From positions 1 through 32,454 of the forward strand of contig WFMM01000158.1 of the NCBI GenBank assembly GCA_015484595.1: 32,454 bases of DNA, in the 5' to 3' direction. Each line of letters starts with the position of its first letter. Within the stretch, counting starts at the first letter, position 1. A model generated the notes under the pieces. The model saw only the letters and a program-made list of their open reading frames with translations, made no database searches and had not been told where the DNA came from. This DNA is from Nitrospirota bacterium. Its GTDB lineage: Bacteria > Nitrospirota > Thermodesulfovibrionia > Thermodesulfovibrionales > JdFR-85. A program made the position numbers and the translations under genes. Shown in pieces: positions 7,305 through 14,929 of the stretch.

Positions 7305-7616
7305 TTATAAAACACTCTCTAATTCTTTCAGTTTCTTCTCCCAATACTCCTTCCCCTGCTGTGCAAATTCCCATGCCATGAGATCATCGTATTTTTCAAA
7401 ATCCTCTTCCCGGGATTCATACTGTCTTTTAAACTCCTCCAGGTTCGTACCATATTTTTTTTCAAATCCTTCTATCTCTTCTGCGAAACTGGAGATCCTG
7501 CAAAGAATCTCTGTAACTAGAGAATCCTTTATTAAACCCTTTACATCCTTAAAATCCAACTCTCGTATCAATGCATCAATTTTCTCATTTAAAGTTAAAG
7601 TGGACAATCCATTCAC
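7305..7616 (-). CDS. Small helical, antitoxin-like protein, orphan
   Basis: The 103-residue acidic, helix-rich protein has EEIEGFEKKYGTNLEEFKRQY and a C-terminal pattern of the type EDFEKYDDLMAWEFAQQGKEYW. I recall similar short proteins annotated as hypothetical or as antitoxins; this is memory of a pattern, not a search result. The ORF starts at GTG; a TTG at 7607 has better spacing to AAGGGAG. No toxin gene follows. An 18-codon open stretch (7213-7269, MREVLMVIRDEIYRD) downstream may be the remnant of a partner. The rest of 7107-7304 has only weak short inverted repeats between converging genes. Confidence 0.55.
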   Translation of the reverse strand: MNGLSTLTLNEKIDALIRELDFKDVKGLIKDSLVTEILCRISSFAEEIEGFEKKYGTNLEEFKRQYESREEDFEKYDDLMAWEFAQQGKEYWEKKLKELESVL

Positions 7617-7687
7617 TCCCTTTTGAAAGGTCGGTTTTTAAAAACCTTTATCTAAATATACAATAGAAAAAGAGCAACTTGCAACAT

Positions 7688-7732
7688 AAAAAAACCACCC
7701 ACCCACCAATCAATCAAGGACCGGTGGGTGGG
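7688..7732 (-). terminator. Rho-independent terminator of the two-gene PEP-CTERM operon
   Basis: On the minus strand a perfect 10-bp stem (CCCACCCACC / GGTGGGTGGG, 7698-7732) with a 15-nt loop is followed by GGTTTTTTTATG. This is a textbook intrinsic terminator about 35 nt after the stop of the second gene. Confidence 0.92.
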
Positions 7733-7766
7733 CAAGTCTTTAAGGTCACTGCCTGTCAATAGCTTC

Positions 7767-8357
7767 TTAGTTTTTAAATCTCTTTCCCAATCCCACAACA
7801 CCCACGAGGCCAGAGCCAAGGAGGAATATGGTGGCAGGCTCTGGGACAGGGGCAACATTAGTGTTTACATTAACAGTGATTGTTCCATAATTGTCAAAAT
7901 TATTTGAATCCCAGTAATACAATTTCAATATCCCATCCCCTGGCGCTGTGCCTGAAAAGTTAGTCCCCAGGAGAAAGAAATTTCCTTCTATTTCTCCAAC
8001 CAAAGCCCCATATGGTGCACACAAACCATTTTGACACCAGTTCCCAAAATTCGCACCTATTAAAGTGCCTGCTGGTTGACCAGATTCATCTGAGCCAGTT
8101 GCATACAATGGCCCTATTAGTCCATCTGCATTTGACCATCTTGGAAGAGAACCTGCACTCCATAGATCATTTGGATCTGCAGTCACTGTGAAGAAATCAC
8201 CAGATGATAAATAAATTCCTGTGTCAAGTCCTGTTCCACCAGAACTACTGTTGGCTTTTGCATCAACGGTAAATGTTAGACAAAAGGCGTCATTAGCAAC
8301 AAAAATTAGAAAGAGACATAATAAACAAATTGTAACAAGATATTTTTTTCGAGTCAT
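7767..8357 (-). CDS. PEP-CTERM protein with a PA-IL (LecA)-like lectin fold
   Basis: The 196-residue secreted protein has a signal peptide (YLVTICLLCLFLIFVANDAFC) and ends VPEPATIFLLGSGLVGVVGL-GKRFKN, a PEP-CTERM tag. The ectodomain resembles the PA-IL/LecA family: GDFFTVTADPNDLWSAG, then NGLCAPYGALVGEIEG, GDGILKLYYWDSNNFDNYGTITVNV. These correspond to the LecA strands around CHDAFCGALVMKIG and [20 protein letters not shown]. A sugar-binding surface role is inferred from this resemblance. It is translated just after the preceding gene (stop and ATG one base apart), with GGAGG inside that gene's last codons. Confidence 0.85.
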   Translation of the reverse strand: MTRKKYLVTICLLCLFLIFVANDAFCLTFTVDAKANSSSGGTGLDTGIYLSSGDFFTVTADPNDLWSAGSLPRWSNADGLIGPLYATGSDESGQPAGTLIGANFGNWCQNGLCAPYGALVGEIEGNFFLLGTNFSGTAPGDGILKLYYWDSNNFDNYGTITVNVNTNVAPVPEPATIFLLGSGLVGVVGLGKRFKN

Positions 8358-8358
8358 C

Positions 8359-9162
8359 TTAACCTCCTATATTTGATTCTTTCTTTTTTAAACCTTTTCT
8401 CACACTCACAACACCCGCAAGCCCGCTTCCAAGAAGAAGCAGGGTTGAGGGCTCGGGTACGGGGGAAGCTCCACCGCTACCTCCGGTACTACTAGCAAAG
8501 CTTACATCCGCAGGACGCACGGCAATGCCGACGCCGAACCGATTATCAGGTTGCCCACCCTGTAAGCCGCTCCAGAAATCAAAGAACCATGCAAAATCCG
8601 GATGACGTAAGTAGTACTTGTTTTTATAATTCGTACCATACCAATATCTATAATAACTCTTGAGATTATCAAAGGGACCGGTATTTTTTAGACCATAGCC
8701 TGACCGTCGGAGTTTACCACTTGTATCATAAAGGGCAAGATTGTCAAGCTCATCGTAAAAGAGGTGCGCCAATTCGCCTGTTGAGGTATCTACATTAAAA
8801 CCACAGTCTGTACCTGAGTAACCCCAATTATTACAGCCGTCATTGCCATTGTCATTGACCTTTGGCAAACGCCAGTTCCCTGTCCATGAAACGGTTACCC
8901 CAGGGTCAAAGTTGTAGGTCAAGAACCTGTGTAAACTATTAGTCCAGCTAACATAGGATGACCAGCTTTTATAATATGTGGGGGTTAAAAAGATTACAGT
9001 ATAATCCAACCACACGATTCCCAGGTCATCGTCATAGATGAGGTTGTAGTCAGAAGAGTTGTAAGTGGCTGTTCCAATTTTAATTAGCGTTGCTTGAGAT
9101 GCTGATAAAGCACCTGACAAAAATATTAGAATGCTTAAAAAAACAAGTACCCTTTTCATCAT
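8359..9162 (-). CDS. PEP-CTERM protein with DUF1566-like domain
   Basis: The 267-residue secreted protein has a signal peptide (VLVFLSILIFLSGALSASQA), a DUF1566/Lcl_C-type domain, a Gly/Ser linker and the tag VPEPSTLLLLGSGLAGVVSV. The domain shows LGIVWLDYT early, GNWRLPKV, GELAHLFYDEL, a YRYWYGT segment and a closing RFGVGIAVRPADVS. A disulfide is possible between the two cysteines of GCNNWGYSGTDCGF. DUF1566 domains are common on secreted proteins of unclear function. This is the first gene of a two-gene operon driven by the sigma-54 promoter at 9367-9381. A GGAGG lies seven bases before the ATG. Confidence 0.88.
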   Translation of the reverse strand: MMKRVLVFLSILIFLSGALSASQATLIKIGTATYNSSDYNLIYDDDLGIVWLDYTVIFLTPTYYKSWSSYVSWTNSLHRFLTYNFDPGVTVSWTGNWRLPKVNDNGNDGCNNWGYSGTDCGFNVDTSTGELAHLFYDELDNLALYDTSGKLRRSGYGLKNTGPFDNLKSYYRYWYGTNYKNKYYLRHPDFAWFFDFWSGLQGGQPDNRFGVGIAVRPADVSFASSTGGSGGASPVPEPSTLLLLGSGLAGVVSVRKGLKKKESNIGG

Positions 9163-9366
9163 TTATCACCTCCAGTCCTTAATTTTTTAATATCCGTAAA
9201 ACAAGTGTCCTATCCATGAAAATCAAGAATTCGTTTCAGATACAGAATTGTTAAACATTAATACTTAGTAGAATGAAAGAGATAAATGAAATAAAGAGAA
9301 GATAATTAGGGTTGTTATTCTTTTAAACTATTCATTCTTATCACCTCCCCTAACAAAAAACTCTCA

Positions 9367-9381
9367 GCAAATAACATGCCA
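9367..9381 (-). promoter_or_regulatory. Sigma-54 (-24/-12) promoter of the two-gene PEP-CTERM operon
   Basis: The minus strand reads TGGCAT-GTTAT-TTGC with correct spacing. Flanking sequence (GATAAATTATTATT upstream of the -24) is shared with the promoter at 6120-6134. The leader to the ATG at 9162 is about 190 nt. Confidence 0.88.
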
Positions 9382-9439
9382 ACGATAAATTATTATTAAT
9401 TTTTCAATACTTATAAAAATACAAAAAATTAAACCATAA

Positions 9440-9468
9440 AAAAAGTGTAAAGTTATTTTACACTTTTT
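9440..9468. promoter_or_regulatory. Palindromic TGT-N11-ACA site (second copy)
   Basis: AAAAAGTGTAAA-GTTAT-TTTACACTTTTT is a perfect 12-bp inverted repeat containing TGT-N11-ACA. It is centred about 73 nt upstream of the -24 box. It matches the palindrome at 6192-6214 in both sequence and position. Confidence 0.75.
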
Positions 9469-9525
9469 ATGAACTAAAAAATCGGCTAATAATAATTTTA
9501 TGTATAAAATTCAATAAGTTAGAAC

Positions 9526-9565
9526 TGTAAAATTTTCCGACAGTTAAGTGTAAAGTTTCCCGACA
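9526..9565. promoter_or_regulatory. Tandem pair of TGT-N11-ACA sites (second copy)
   Basis: TGTAAAATTTTCCGACA (9526-9542) and TGTAAAGTTTCCCGACA (9549-9565) have the same 23-nt centre spacing as the pair at 6270-6309. The intervening GTTAAG is identical. From 9566 to 9739 I see only AT-rich DNA and the TGCTATAAT element (9686-9694) before the next gene. Confidence 0.75.
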
Positions 9566-9739
9566 GTTACGGTTAATTAGCTTAAATGTCCATCCAATAA
9601 AGAGGTTATGTTTTTAATAAAGATTGTGGAAATAGTCTCTTGGCATTTGAAAAAAAGCATTTTTAATTCTTTCATATAAAAAGAATGCTATAATAAAAAA
9701 GCTCCAGACTATAGGGGACAGATACTGAACAAAATTGCT

Positions 9740-10648
9740 ATGACAGCAGAGCTTAAACAGATAACATTGGAGAAAATTACTAAGATACTCTCTGAAAGAC
9801 TTAAGAGAGTATCTTTAGATGTAATTTCAGCAGCTATTTATGGCTCCTGGGCAAAGGGTTTACAAACAGAAGACTCTGATATAGACTTACTGATTATCTC
9901 AAATTCAGTAAATCCTAAAAGGCACAGGAGGGGAAAAGAGATTGCTTTAATAAAAGAGGAACTCTCCATCGGGTATCCGCTCGATATTATTCTCCTTACA
10001 CAGAAAGAATGTATCTCAAACTTTAGAAACCATAACCCTCTTTTTTTAGACATTGCCTGCGAAGGTGTTATATTGTTAGACAGAGGTGGATTTCTTAAAG
10101 CTTTGATCAAAGAGACCAGGGAATACATTAAACAGAAAGATATTGAAAAACTTAAAGATGGCTGGAGATATCCGGTTAAATACAGAGAGGCAACATATCT
10201 TTCCAGTGTAAGCAATAAAGACTTTGCCCTTGCTATGTTAAAAGATGGAAGAAGGGATTTTGAGATAGGTTTGTCCCTTACCAGGGATGGTTATTTTGAT
10301 AAAGCCATATACCATTTTCAACAGGCAGTGGAGAAATCTATTAAGGCCGTGCTTATATCCTTTGGAGAATTCAAGAAAACGCATTTTGTCGGTGAAGTAT
10401 TGATTCAAAAATTAAAAGATATTGAGATTGACAATGAGTGGAAAGATAAATTAATAATGGCTTCAAAGATTAGCTCTGAATTGGAACCCGAAGTAACATG
10501 GAGCAGGTATCCTGGAATTGAACATGGGCAGCTATGGATACCCTATGAAGAATACTCAAAAGAGGATGCTATAGGTGATAAAGAGAAGGCTGAAACAGTA
10601 ATAACAATCACCTCAGAGTTTATTAAATGGTGGTTTAAGGAAAAGTAG
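9740..10648 (+). CDS. Fused MNT nucleotidyltransferase-HEPN protein
   Basis: The 302-residue protein joins two domains that are separate genes at 6413-7106. Residues about 1-130 are a minimal nucleotidyltransferase with GS-X10-DXD (GSWAKGLQTEDSDID) and a third acidic residue in YPLDIILL. Residues about 160-302 are a HEPN domain (AMLKDGRRDFEIGL, AIYHFQQAVEKSIKAVL) that keeps an RX5H motif (RYPGIEH). Fusion of toxin-type and antitoxin-type domains suggests a self-modifying or regulatory protein. The ATG has no strong Shine-Dalgarno. It diverges from the PEP-CTERM operon across a shared regulatory region. Confidence 0.87.
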   Translation: MTAELKQITLEKITKILSERLKRVSLDVISAAIYGSWAKGLQTEDSDIDLLIISNSVNPKRHRRGKEIALIKEELSIGYPLDIILLTQKECISNFRNHNPLFLDIACEGVILLDRGGFLKALIKETREYIKQKDIEKLKDGWRYPVKYREATYLSSVSNKDFALAMLKDGRRDFEIGLSLTRDGYFDKAIYHFQQAVEKSIKAVLISFGEFKKTHFVGEVLIQKLKDIEIDNEWKDKLIMASKISSELEPEVTWSRYPGIEHGQLWIPYEEYSKEDAIGDKEKAETVITITSEFIKWWFKEK

Positions 10649-10656
10649 ATTACAGT

Positions 10657-12576
10657 TTATCTTTTCTGTCTGAACTGGCTGATGATTTTTTCTCCTTCCT
10701 CAATATTGTGAATGGCTGCTGAACGGAGCTGTCTCCACCTTTTTTTCTTTTTCTTTGAAAAGCCCTTTGAGAGGGTGTCTATCTCCTTTATCTCCTTCAT
10801 AAGCCTAATAAACTTCTCTTTGTATCTTTTGTATTTTCCTCTGTCAGTCTTTATTGAGAAATCCCCGGGCATTGACCACTTGTCGCCAAGGTAAATCCAG
10901 GTGGCAAAGTCACTGAGCTTTGCACCTGGAAGGAGTCTGATTGGGGTTGTGTTTTTAATGTCAACGAATCTCAGCCCTTTACTGTCTGCGATGATTTTAT
11001 GATTGCCTTTGAAGGTATCTGCTCCGTCGTAGTCATTAAACTCCCAGGTGCTGTAAGATATCTGGGTCTCCGAGGCATGGCAGCTATCGCAGTCTCTTGC
11101 CTTTCGGAAAGGATGGGCTGCCTGCTCTATCTCTATCCAGAGGAGGTGTTTATTGTTTGCAGGCAGGCCATCAAAGGTGCCAACGATGTAGTAGGCATCT
11201 CTGGTTTCACCATTGGGCCAGCGGAATTTAATCTTTCCTGATGGAGGGACATCCCTCTTTATGTTACCCACGCTGTGGGGCCAGACCTTAACAGGCATCC
11301 AGCGACCCTTCTGGTCCTTCATGATGATCGGTGGCTCCTGAATACCGTAATAAAGGGAGTACTTATGAAAGGGATTTGGCCTCTCGGCAACACTGCCTGG
11401 TCCCCAGACAGTAAGCTGATAACCACCAAGCCTCCGGACATGGCAGGTGGCACAGTCGAGGTTTTTGTGGATGCCCTTTGCGTGGGCATCTTCGGTTTCT
11501 ATGTGACAGTCCTGACAGGTGGCAGCCCTCTCAAGGTCACCCATGCCATTTTCACCTGTTGGGTGACAGTCCACGCAGGTGATACCCAGTTTGTAATGCA
11601 CATCAGGCTTCATGCCCTGAGGGATGGAGTAGTCACCACCAGGGTAGGTCTCTCCCCTTCTGCTAATCATTGCACCGGGGTGACACTGCGAGGCGGTTCT
11701 TCCACCACCAAGACAGGTCTCAGGTGGTGGCACCCTTGAAAAGGAGTGTCTTCCCCTTTTGTTTGACGGTGTGTAGTGGCAATCGAGACATCCTGCGTGG
11801 CAGACATTACAGAACTTCTGTTTGTCCTCAGCCTGTCCCTTTGAGAAGGGGACATTCAGGTCTTCCATAATCTCCTTAGTGTTTTTGTAATCAAAGCCTG
11901 CCTTTTTAAGCACCTCTGGGGGTTGAAGGTCTGCAAAGGATGGGCCACAGTTGTGAGGACCGTAGGGTTTTAGCCAGGTGCGCATGGTTCGCTGACGGTA
12001 GTTTCTTGCCATTATGCTTTTTCTGAACTGTTTCAGTTCATCAGGATGACAGTCGGGCCTGCCGCAGGTCTTCTCTGCTATCCTGGGGTCAAAACCAAGG
12101 GTCTCTGGGTCACGGTCGTGCCAGAGGATGTTTCGGACATCCTCAAGCATGTAGAGTTCACCCTGGTAAAGCTCCTTTGGCATGAGGGCAAACATCCTGT
12201 CGTCCCCGGTTTCTCTTAATGGTCCAGGGTAGCCACGGTTTCTCGGAAGCAGCGAGCCGTCCATGCCAACTATCAGCATCTTAAGCATACCCCTGTGTGC
12301 CTTTTTCATGTCCTTTGCCCTGCCGTCTCCGAGGTGACAGTCACGACAGAGGATGTTAGGGTGGTGACTCTGTTTTTGAACCTCCTCAGGAGTGATGTAG
12401 GCCCACTCTGCGTTTAGCTTTTTAAGCAGTTTTTTGTTACTGTGGCATCGGATGCATTCGGCGGAGGAATCCTTCCATGACCTGTAGCCAAGAAAACCCA
12501 CAATAAGAAAAAACTGAAGTGCAAGTGCGATGACTGCGCCTTTGGTGAGCCTCGAGCTTATCCGTCCGACACTCAT
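10657..12576 (-). CDS. Membrane-anchored multihaem c-type cytochrome
   Basis: The 639-residue protein has one N-terminal membrane segment (AVIALALQFFLIVGFLGY), and the rest is expected in the periplasm. There are eight CXXCH haem sites: C41, C77, C256, C263, C334, C354, C375 and C496. It also has CX4CH (CGRPDCH, 171-177) and a possible CX9CH (CLGGGRTASQCH, 288-299), so 8-10 haems. The C-terminal 140 residues have no haem motif and are Lys/Arg-rich. I do not recognise a named enzyme family; a quinol- or respiratory-electron role is inferred. It starts two bases after the ymdB stop, so it is co-transcribed with rny and ymdB, an unusual operon position. Confidence 0.9.
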   Translation of the reverse strand: MSVGRISSRLTKGAVIALALQFFLIVGFLGYRSWKDSSAECIRCHSNKKLLKKLNAEWAYITPEEVQKQSHHPNILCRDCHLGDGRAKDMKKAHRGMLKMLIVGMDGSLLPRNRGYPGPLRETGDDRMFALMPKELYQGELYMLEDVRNILWHDRDPETLGFDPRIAEKTCGRPDCHPDELKQFRKSIMARNYRQRTMRTWLKPYGPHNCGPSFADLQPPEVLKKAGFDYKNTKEIMEDLNVPFSKGQAEDKQKFCNVCHAGCLDCHYTPSNKRGRHSFSRVPPPETCLGGGRTASQCHPGAMISRRGETYPGGDYSIPQGMKPDVHYKLGITCVDCHPTGENGMGDLERAATCQDCHIETEDAHAKGIHKNLDCATCHVRRLGGYQLTVWGPGSVAERPNPFHKYSLYYGIQEPPIIMKDQKGRWMPVKVWPHSVGNIKRDVPPSGKIKFRWPNGETRDAYYIVGTFDGLPANNKHLLWIEIEQAAHPFRKARDCDSCHASETQISYSTWEFNDYDGADTFKGNHKIIADSKGLRFVDIKNTTPIRLLPGAKLSDFATWIYLGDKWSMPGDFSIKTDRGKYKRYKEKFIRLMKEIKEIDTLSKGFSKKKKKRWRQLRSAAIHNIEEGEKIISQFRQKR

Positions 12577-12577
12577 A

Positions 12578-13357
12578 CTACTCCTTTATACAGAGACGTT
12601 TTATACCAAGGGCCTTGCCTGTTTTTTCGTCCACCTCTATGCAGACAGCAGAAAACATCCAGCCCCCCTTTGCGGTCTCAAACTTTTTTGGCAACTGGGT
12701 GATGAACTTTTTGACAATGATATCACTTTTAACCCCTATAACAGAGTTCTTTGGCCCGGTCATTCCCACATCAGTGATGTAGGCAGTTTCACCAGGCAGT
12801 ATCTGTTCGTCAGCAGTCTGGACATGGGTGTGGGTGCCTAAAAGGGCGGTAACCCTTCCATCAAGAAAATACGCCATTGCCAGTTTTTCCGATGTGGCCT
12901 CTGCATGAAGGTCTACGATGATGATGTTGGTCTCTTTCTTAATTGCTTCAATCTCTTTTTCCACTGTCCTGAAGGGACAATCCATAAGCCCCATAAAGAC
13001 CCTGCCCGAGAGGTTTATTATCCCCACCTTTACAGAGTTTGATGCCCTGTAAACGATGGAGCCCCTACCAGGCACACCGGGTGGGTAGTTAAGGGGGCGA
13101 AGGATGCGGTCTTCCTTTGGAAGCAGCGAAAGGGCCTCCTTTTTGTCCCAGATGTGGTTTCCCGAGGTCATTATGTGGATGCCTGCTGAGAAGAGCTCAG
13201 AGGCCGTCTTTTCAGTGATGCCAAAACCACCAGCAGCGTTTTCACAATTGGCAATTACGAGGTCTAATTTTAGTTTTTTTATGAGGTCAGGAAGGATGGC
13301 CTTGACTGCCCTCCTTCCTGGTTTTCCAACTATGTCGCCAATAAAAAGGATGTTCAT
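12578..13357 (-). CDS. ymdB: YmdB-family metallophosphoesterase (2',3'-cyclic-nucleotide phosphodiesterase)
   Basis: The 259-residue protein is the TIGR00282/YmdB type of calcineurin-like phosphoesterase. Metal-ligand motifs are GDIVGKPGR (8-16), CENAAGGFGI, TSGNHIWDK, VDLHAEATSEK and LLGTHTHVQTADE. In Bacillus YmdB hydrolyses 2',3'-cAMP and affects biofilm and motility decisions. Position directly after rny (nine bases apart) is conserved in many phyla and links it to RNA turnover. Length agrees with the family. Confidence 0.93.
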   Translation of the reverse strand: MNILFIGDIVGKPGRRAVKAILPDLIKKLKLDLVIANCENAAGGFGITEKTASELFSAGIHIMTSGNHIWDKKEALSLLPKEDRILRPLNYPPGVPGRGSIVYRASNSVKVGIINLSGRVFMGLMDCPFRTVEKEIEAIKKETNIIIVDLHAEATSEKLAMAYFLDGRVTALLGTHTHVQTADEQILPGETAYITDVGMTGPKNSVIGVKSDIIVKKFITQLPKKFETAKGGWMFSAVCIEVDEKTGKALGIKRLCIKE

Positions 13358-13366
13358 CTGAGGTGC

Positions 13367-14929
13367 CTACCTGGCATAATCTACAAACCTCGTCTCCCTG
13401 ATGACCATCACCTTTATCTGTCCTGGATAGGTGAGCTCTGACTGAACCTTCTTGGCAATCTCTCTGGCAATCAGGGACGACATGTCATCAGAGATGTCCT
13501 CGGGTTTAACGATGATGCGGATCTCCCTGCCAGCCTGCATGGTGTAACACTTTTCCACACCGTCAAAGGCTGTGGCAATCTCCTCAAGCTTCTGTAGCCG
13601 TTTTATGTAGTTTTCTATGCTTTCCCTTCTTACGCCTGGACGGGCTGCAGAAAGTGCATCAGCAGCAGCCACCAGTGCTGATTCCACGCAGTTGGGGTCA
13701 ATGTCACCGTGATGGCAGGCAATGGCGTTTAGCACTCGCTCGTCCTCACCGTACTTTCTTGCTATATCATAGCCTATCTCGTGGTGAGAGCCCTCAATCT
13801 CGTGGTCAACTGCCTTTCCTATGTCGTGAAGAAGACCTGCCCTCTTTGCAAGTTTTACATCCACCCCGAGCTCTCCAGCCATTATGCCTGCAAGATAGGC
13901 AACCTCCCTTGAGTGCTGAAGCACATTCTGTCCGTAGGATGTCCTGTACTTGAGACGGCCAAGCAGGTTGATAAGGTCAGGGTGTATCCCGCTCAGACCA
14001 AGGTCAAACACTGCCTTTTCACCCTCTTCTTTGATGGTTGCCTCAACCTCTTTCCTCACTTTATTGACCACCTCTTCGATTCGGGCAGGGTGTATTCTGC
14101 CGTCAGAGATAAGCCTTTCAAGCGAGATGCGGGCAATCTCTCTCCTCACAGGGTCAAAGGACGAAAGGGTGACCATCTCGGGGGTGTCGTCAACTATCAG
14201 GTCAACCCCTGTGGCTGCCTCGAGTGCCCTTATGTTTCTTCCCTCACGGCCTATTATCCTTCCCTTCATCTCGTCATTGGGAAGCGGGACAGCCGTAACA
14301 GTGGCATCAGCCACATATTCACTTGCATAACGCTGTATGGCAAGGGAGATTATCTCCTTTGCCTTCTTCTCTGCCGTATCCCTTGCCTCGTCCTCAATGG
14401 ACTTTACGAGTTTGGCTGCCTCAAAACGGGATTCCTCCTCAACCCGTGCAAGGAGCTCCCTTTTTGCCTCCTCTGCCGTCATGCCTGCAATCTGCTCCAG
14501 TTTTTTCTGCTGCTCATCAAGCAGTCTTTTTAACTGCTCGTCCCTTTCCTTTATAGACCTTTCTCTGCCAAGGAGACTCTTTTCTCGGTGAATAAGGTCT
14601 GCCTCCCGTTTTTCAAGCTGGTCGAGTTTTCGTTCAAGGTTTTCCTCTTTATTACTGAGCCGTCTTTCAATACGATTAAGCTCGTTTCTCCTTTCCCTCT
14701 GCTCCTTTTCAGCCTCAGAGCGGGCACGGTAAAGGATGTCCTTTGCCTCAAGCTGTGCCTCACGCTTTATACGCTCTGCCTCCCTTTCAGCCTCTCTTAT
14801 AACCCTGTTACGCTCCTGTTCAAAGTTTATCTCCTGCTGCTTAGCACCTTTTTTATTTAAAAGGATAACTATTACCGATATGGCGCCACCAATCACAAGA
14901 CCAATCAACAGGTATATAACCGTATTCAT
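13367..14929 (-). CDS. rny: Ribonuclease Y
   Basis: This is a 520-residue endoribonuclease. It has an N-terminal membrane anchor ([21 protein letters not shown]) and a long Arg/Glu-rich coiled coil (about 30-190). A KH domain follows with [15 protein letters not shown] (about 228-242), then an HD domain with the catalytic LLHDIGKA and later CHHGDID. RNase Y starts decay of many mRNAs at the inner face of the membrane. It overlaps the rarA stop by four bases (ATGA) and is followed by ymdB. Confidence 0.97.
   Translation of the reverse strand: MNTVIYLLIGLVIGGAISVIVILLNKKGAKQQEINFEQERNRVIREAEREAERIKREAQLEAKDILYRARSEAEKEQRERRNELNRIERRLSNKEENLERKLDQLEKREADLIHREKSLLGRERSIKERDEQLKRLLDEQQKKLEQIAGMTAEEAKRELLARVEEESRFEAAKLVKSIEDEARDTAEKKAKEIISLAIQRYASEYVADATVTAVPLPNDEMKGRIIGREGRNIRALEAATGVDLIVDDTPEMVTLSSFDPVRREIARISLERLISDGRIHPARIEEVVNKVRKEVEATIKEEGEKAVFDLGLSGIHPDLINLLGRLKYRTSYGQNVLQHSREVAYLAGIMAGELGVDVKLAKRAGLLHDIGKAVDHEIEGSHHEIGYDIARKYGEDERVLNAIACHHGDIDPNCVESALVAAADALSAARPGVRRESIENYIKRLQKLEEIATAFDGVEKCYTMQAGREIRIIVKPEDISDDMSSLIAREIAKKVQSELTYPGQIKVMVIRETRFVDYAR

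Noticed and set aside
9639-9656. TGGCATTTGAAAAAAAGC on the plus strand as a sigma-54 promoter for the MNT-HEPN fusion
   Set aside because: The -12 half is absent at the required spacing.
13654-14591. Cluster of plus-strand ORFs opposite rny
   Set aside because: They are antisense shadows of the rny coiled-coil and HD regions with no ribosome sites or recognisable domains.
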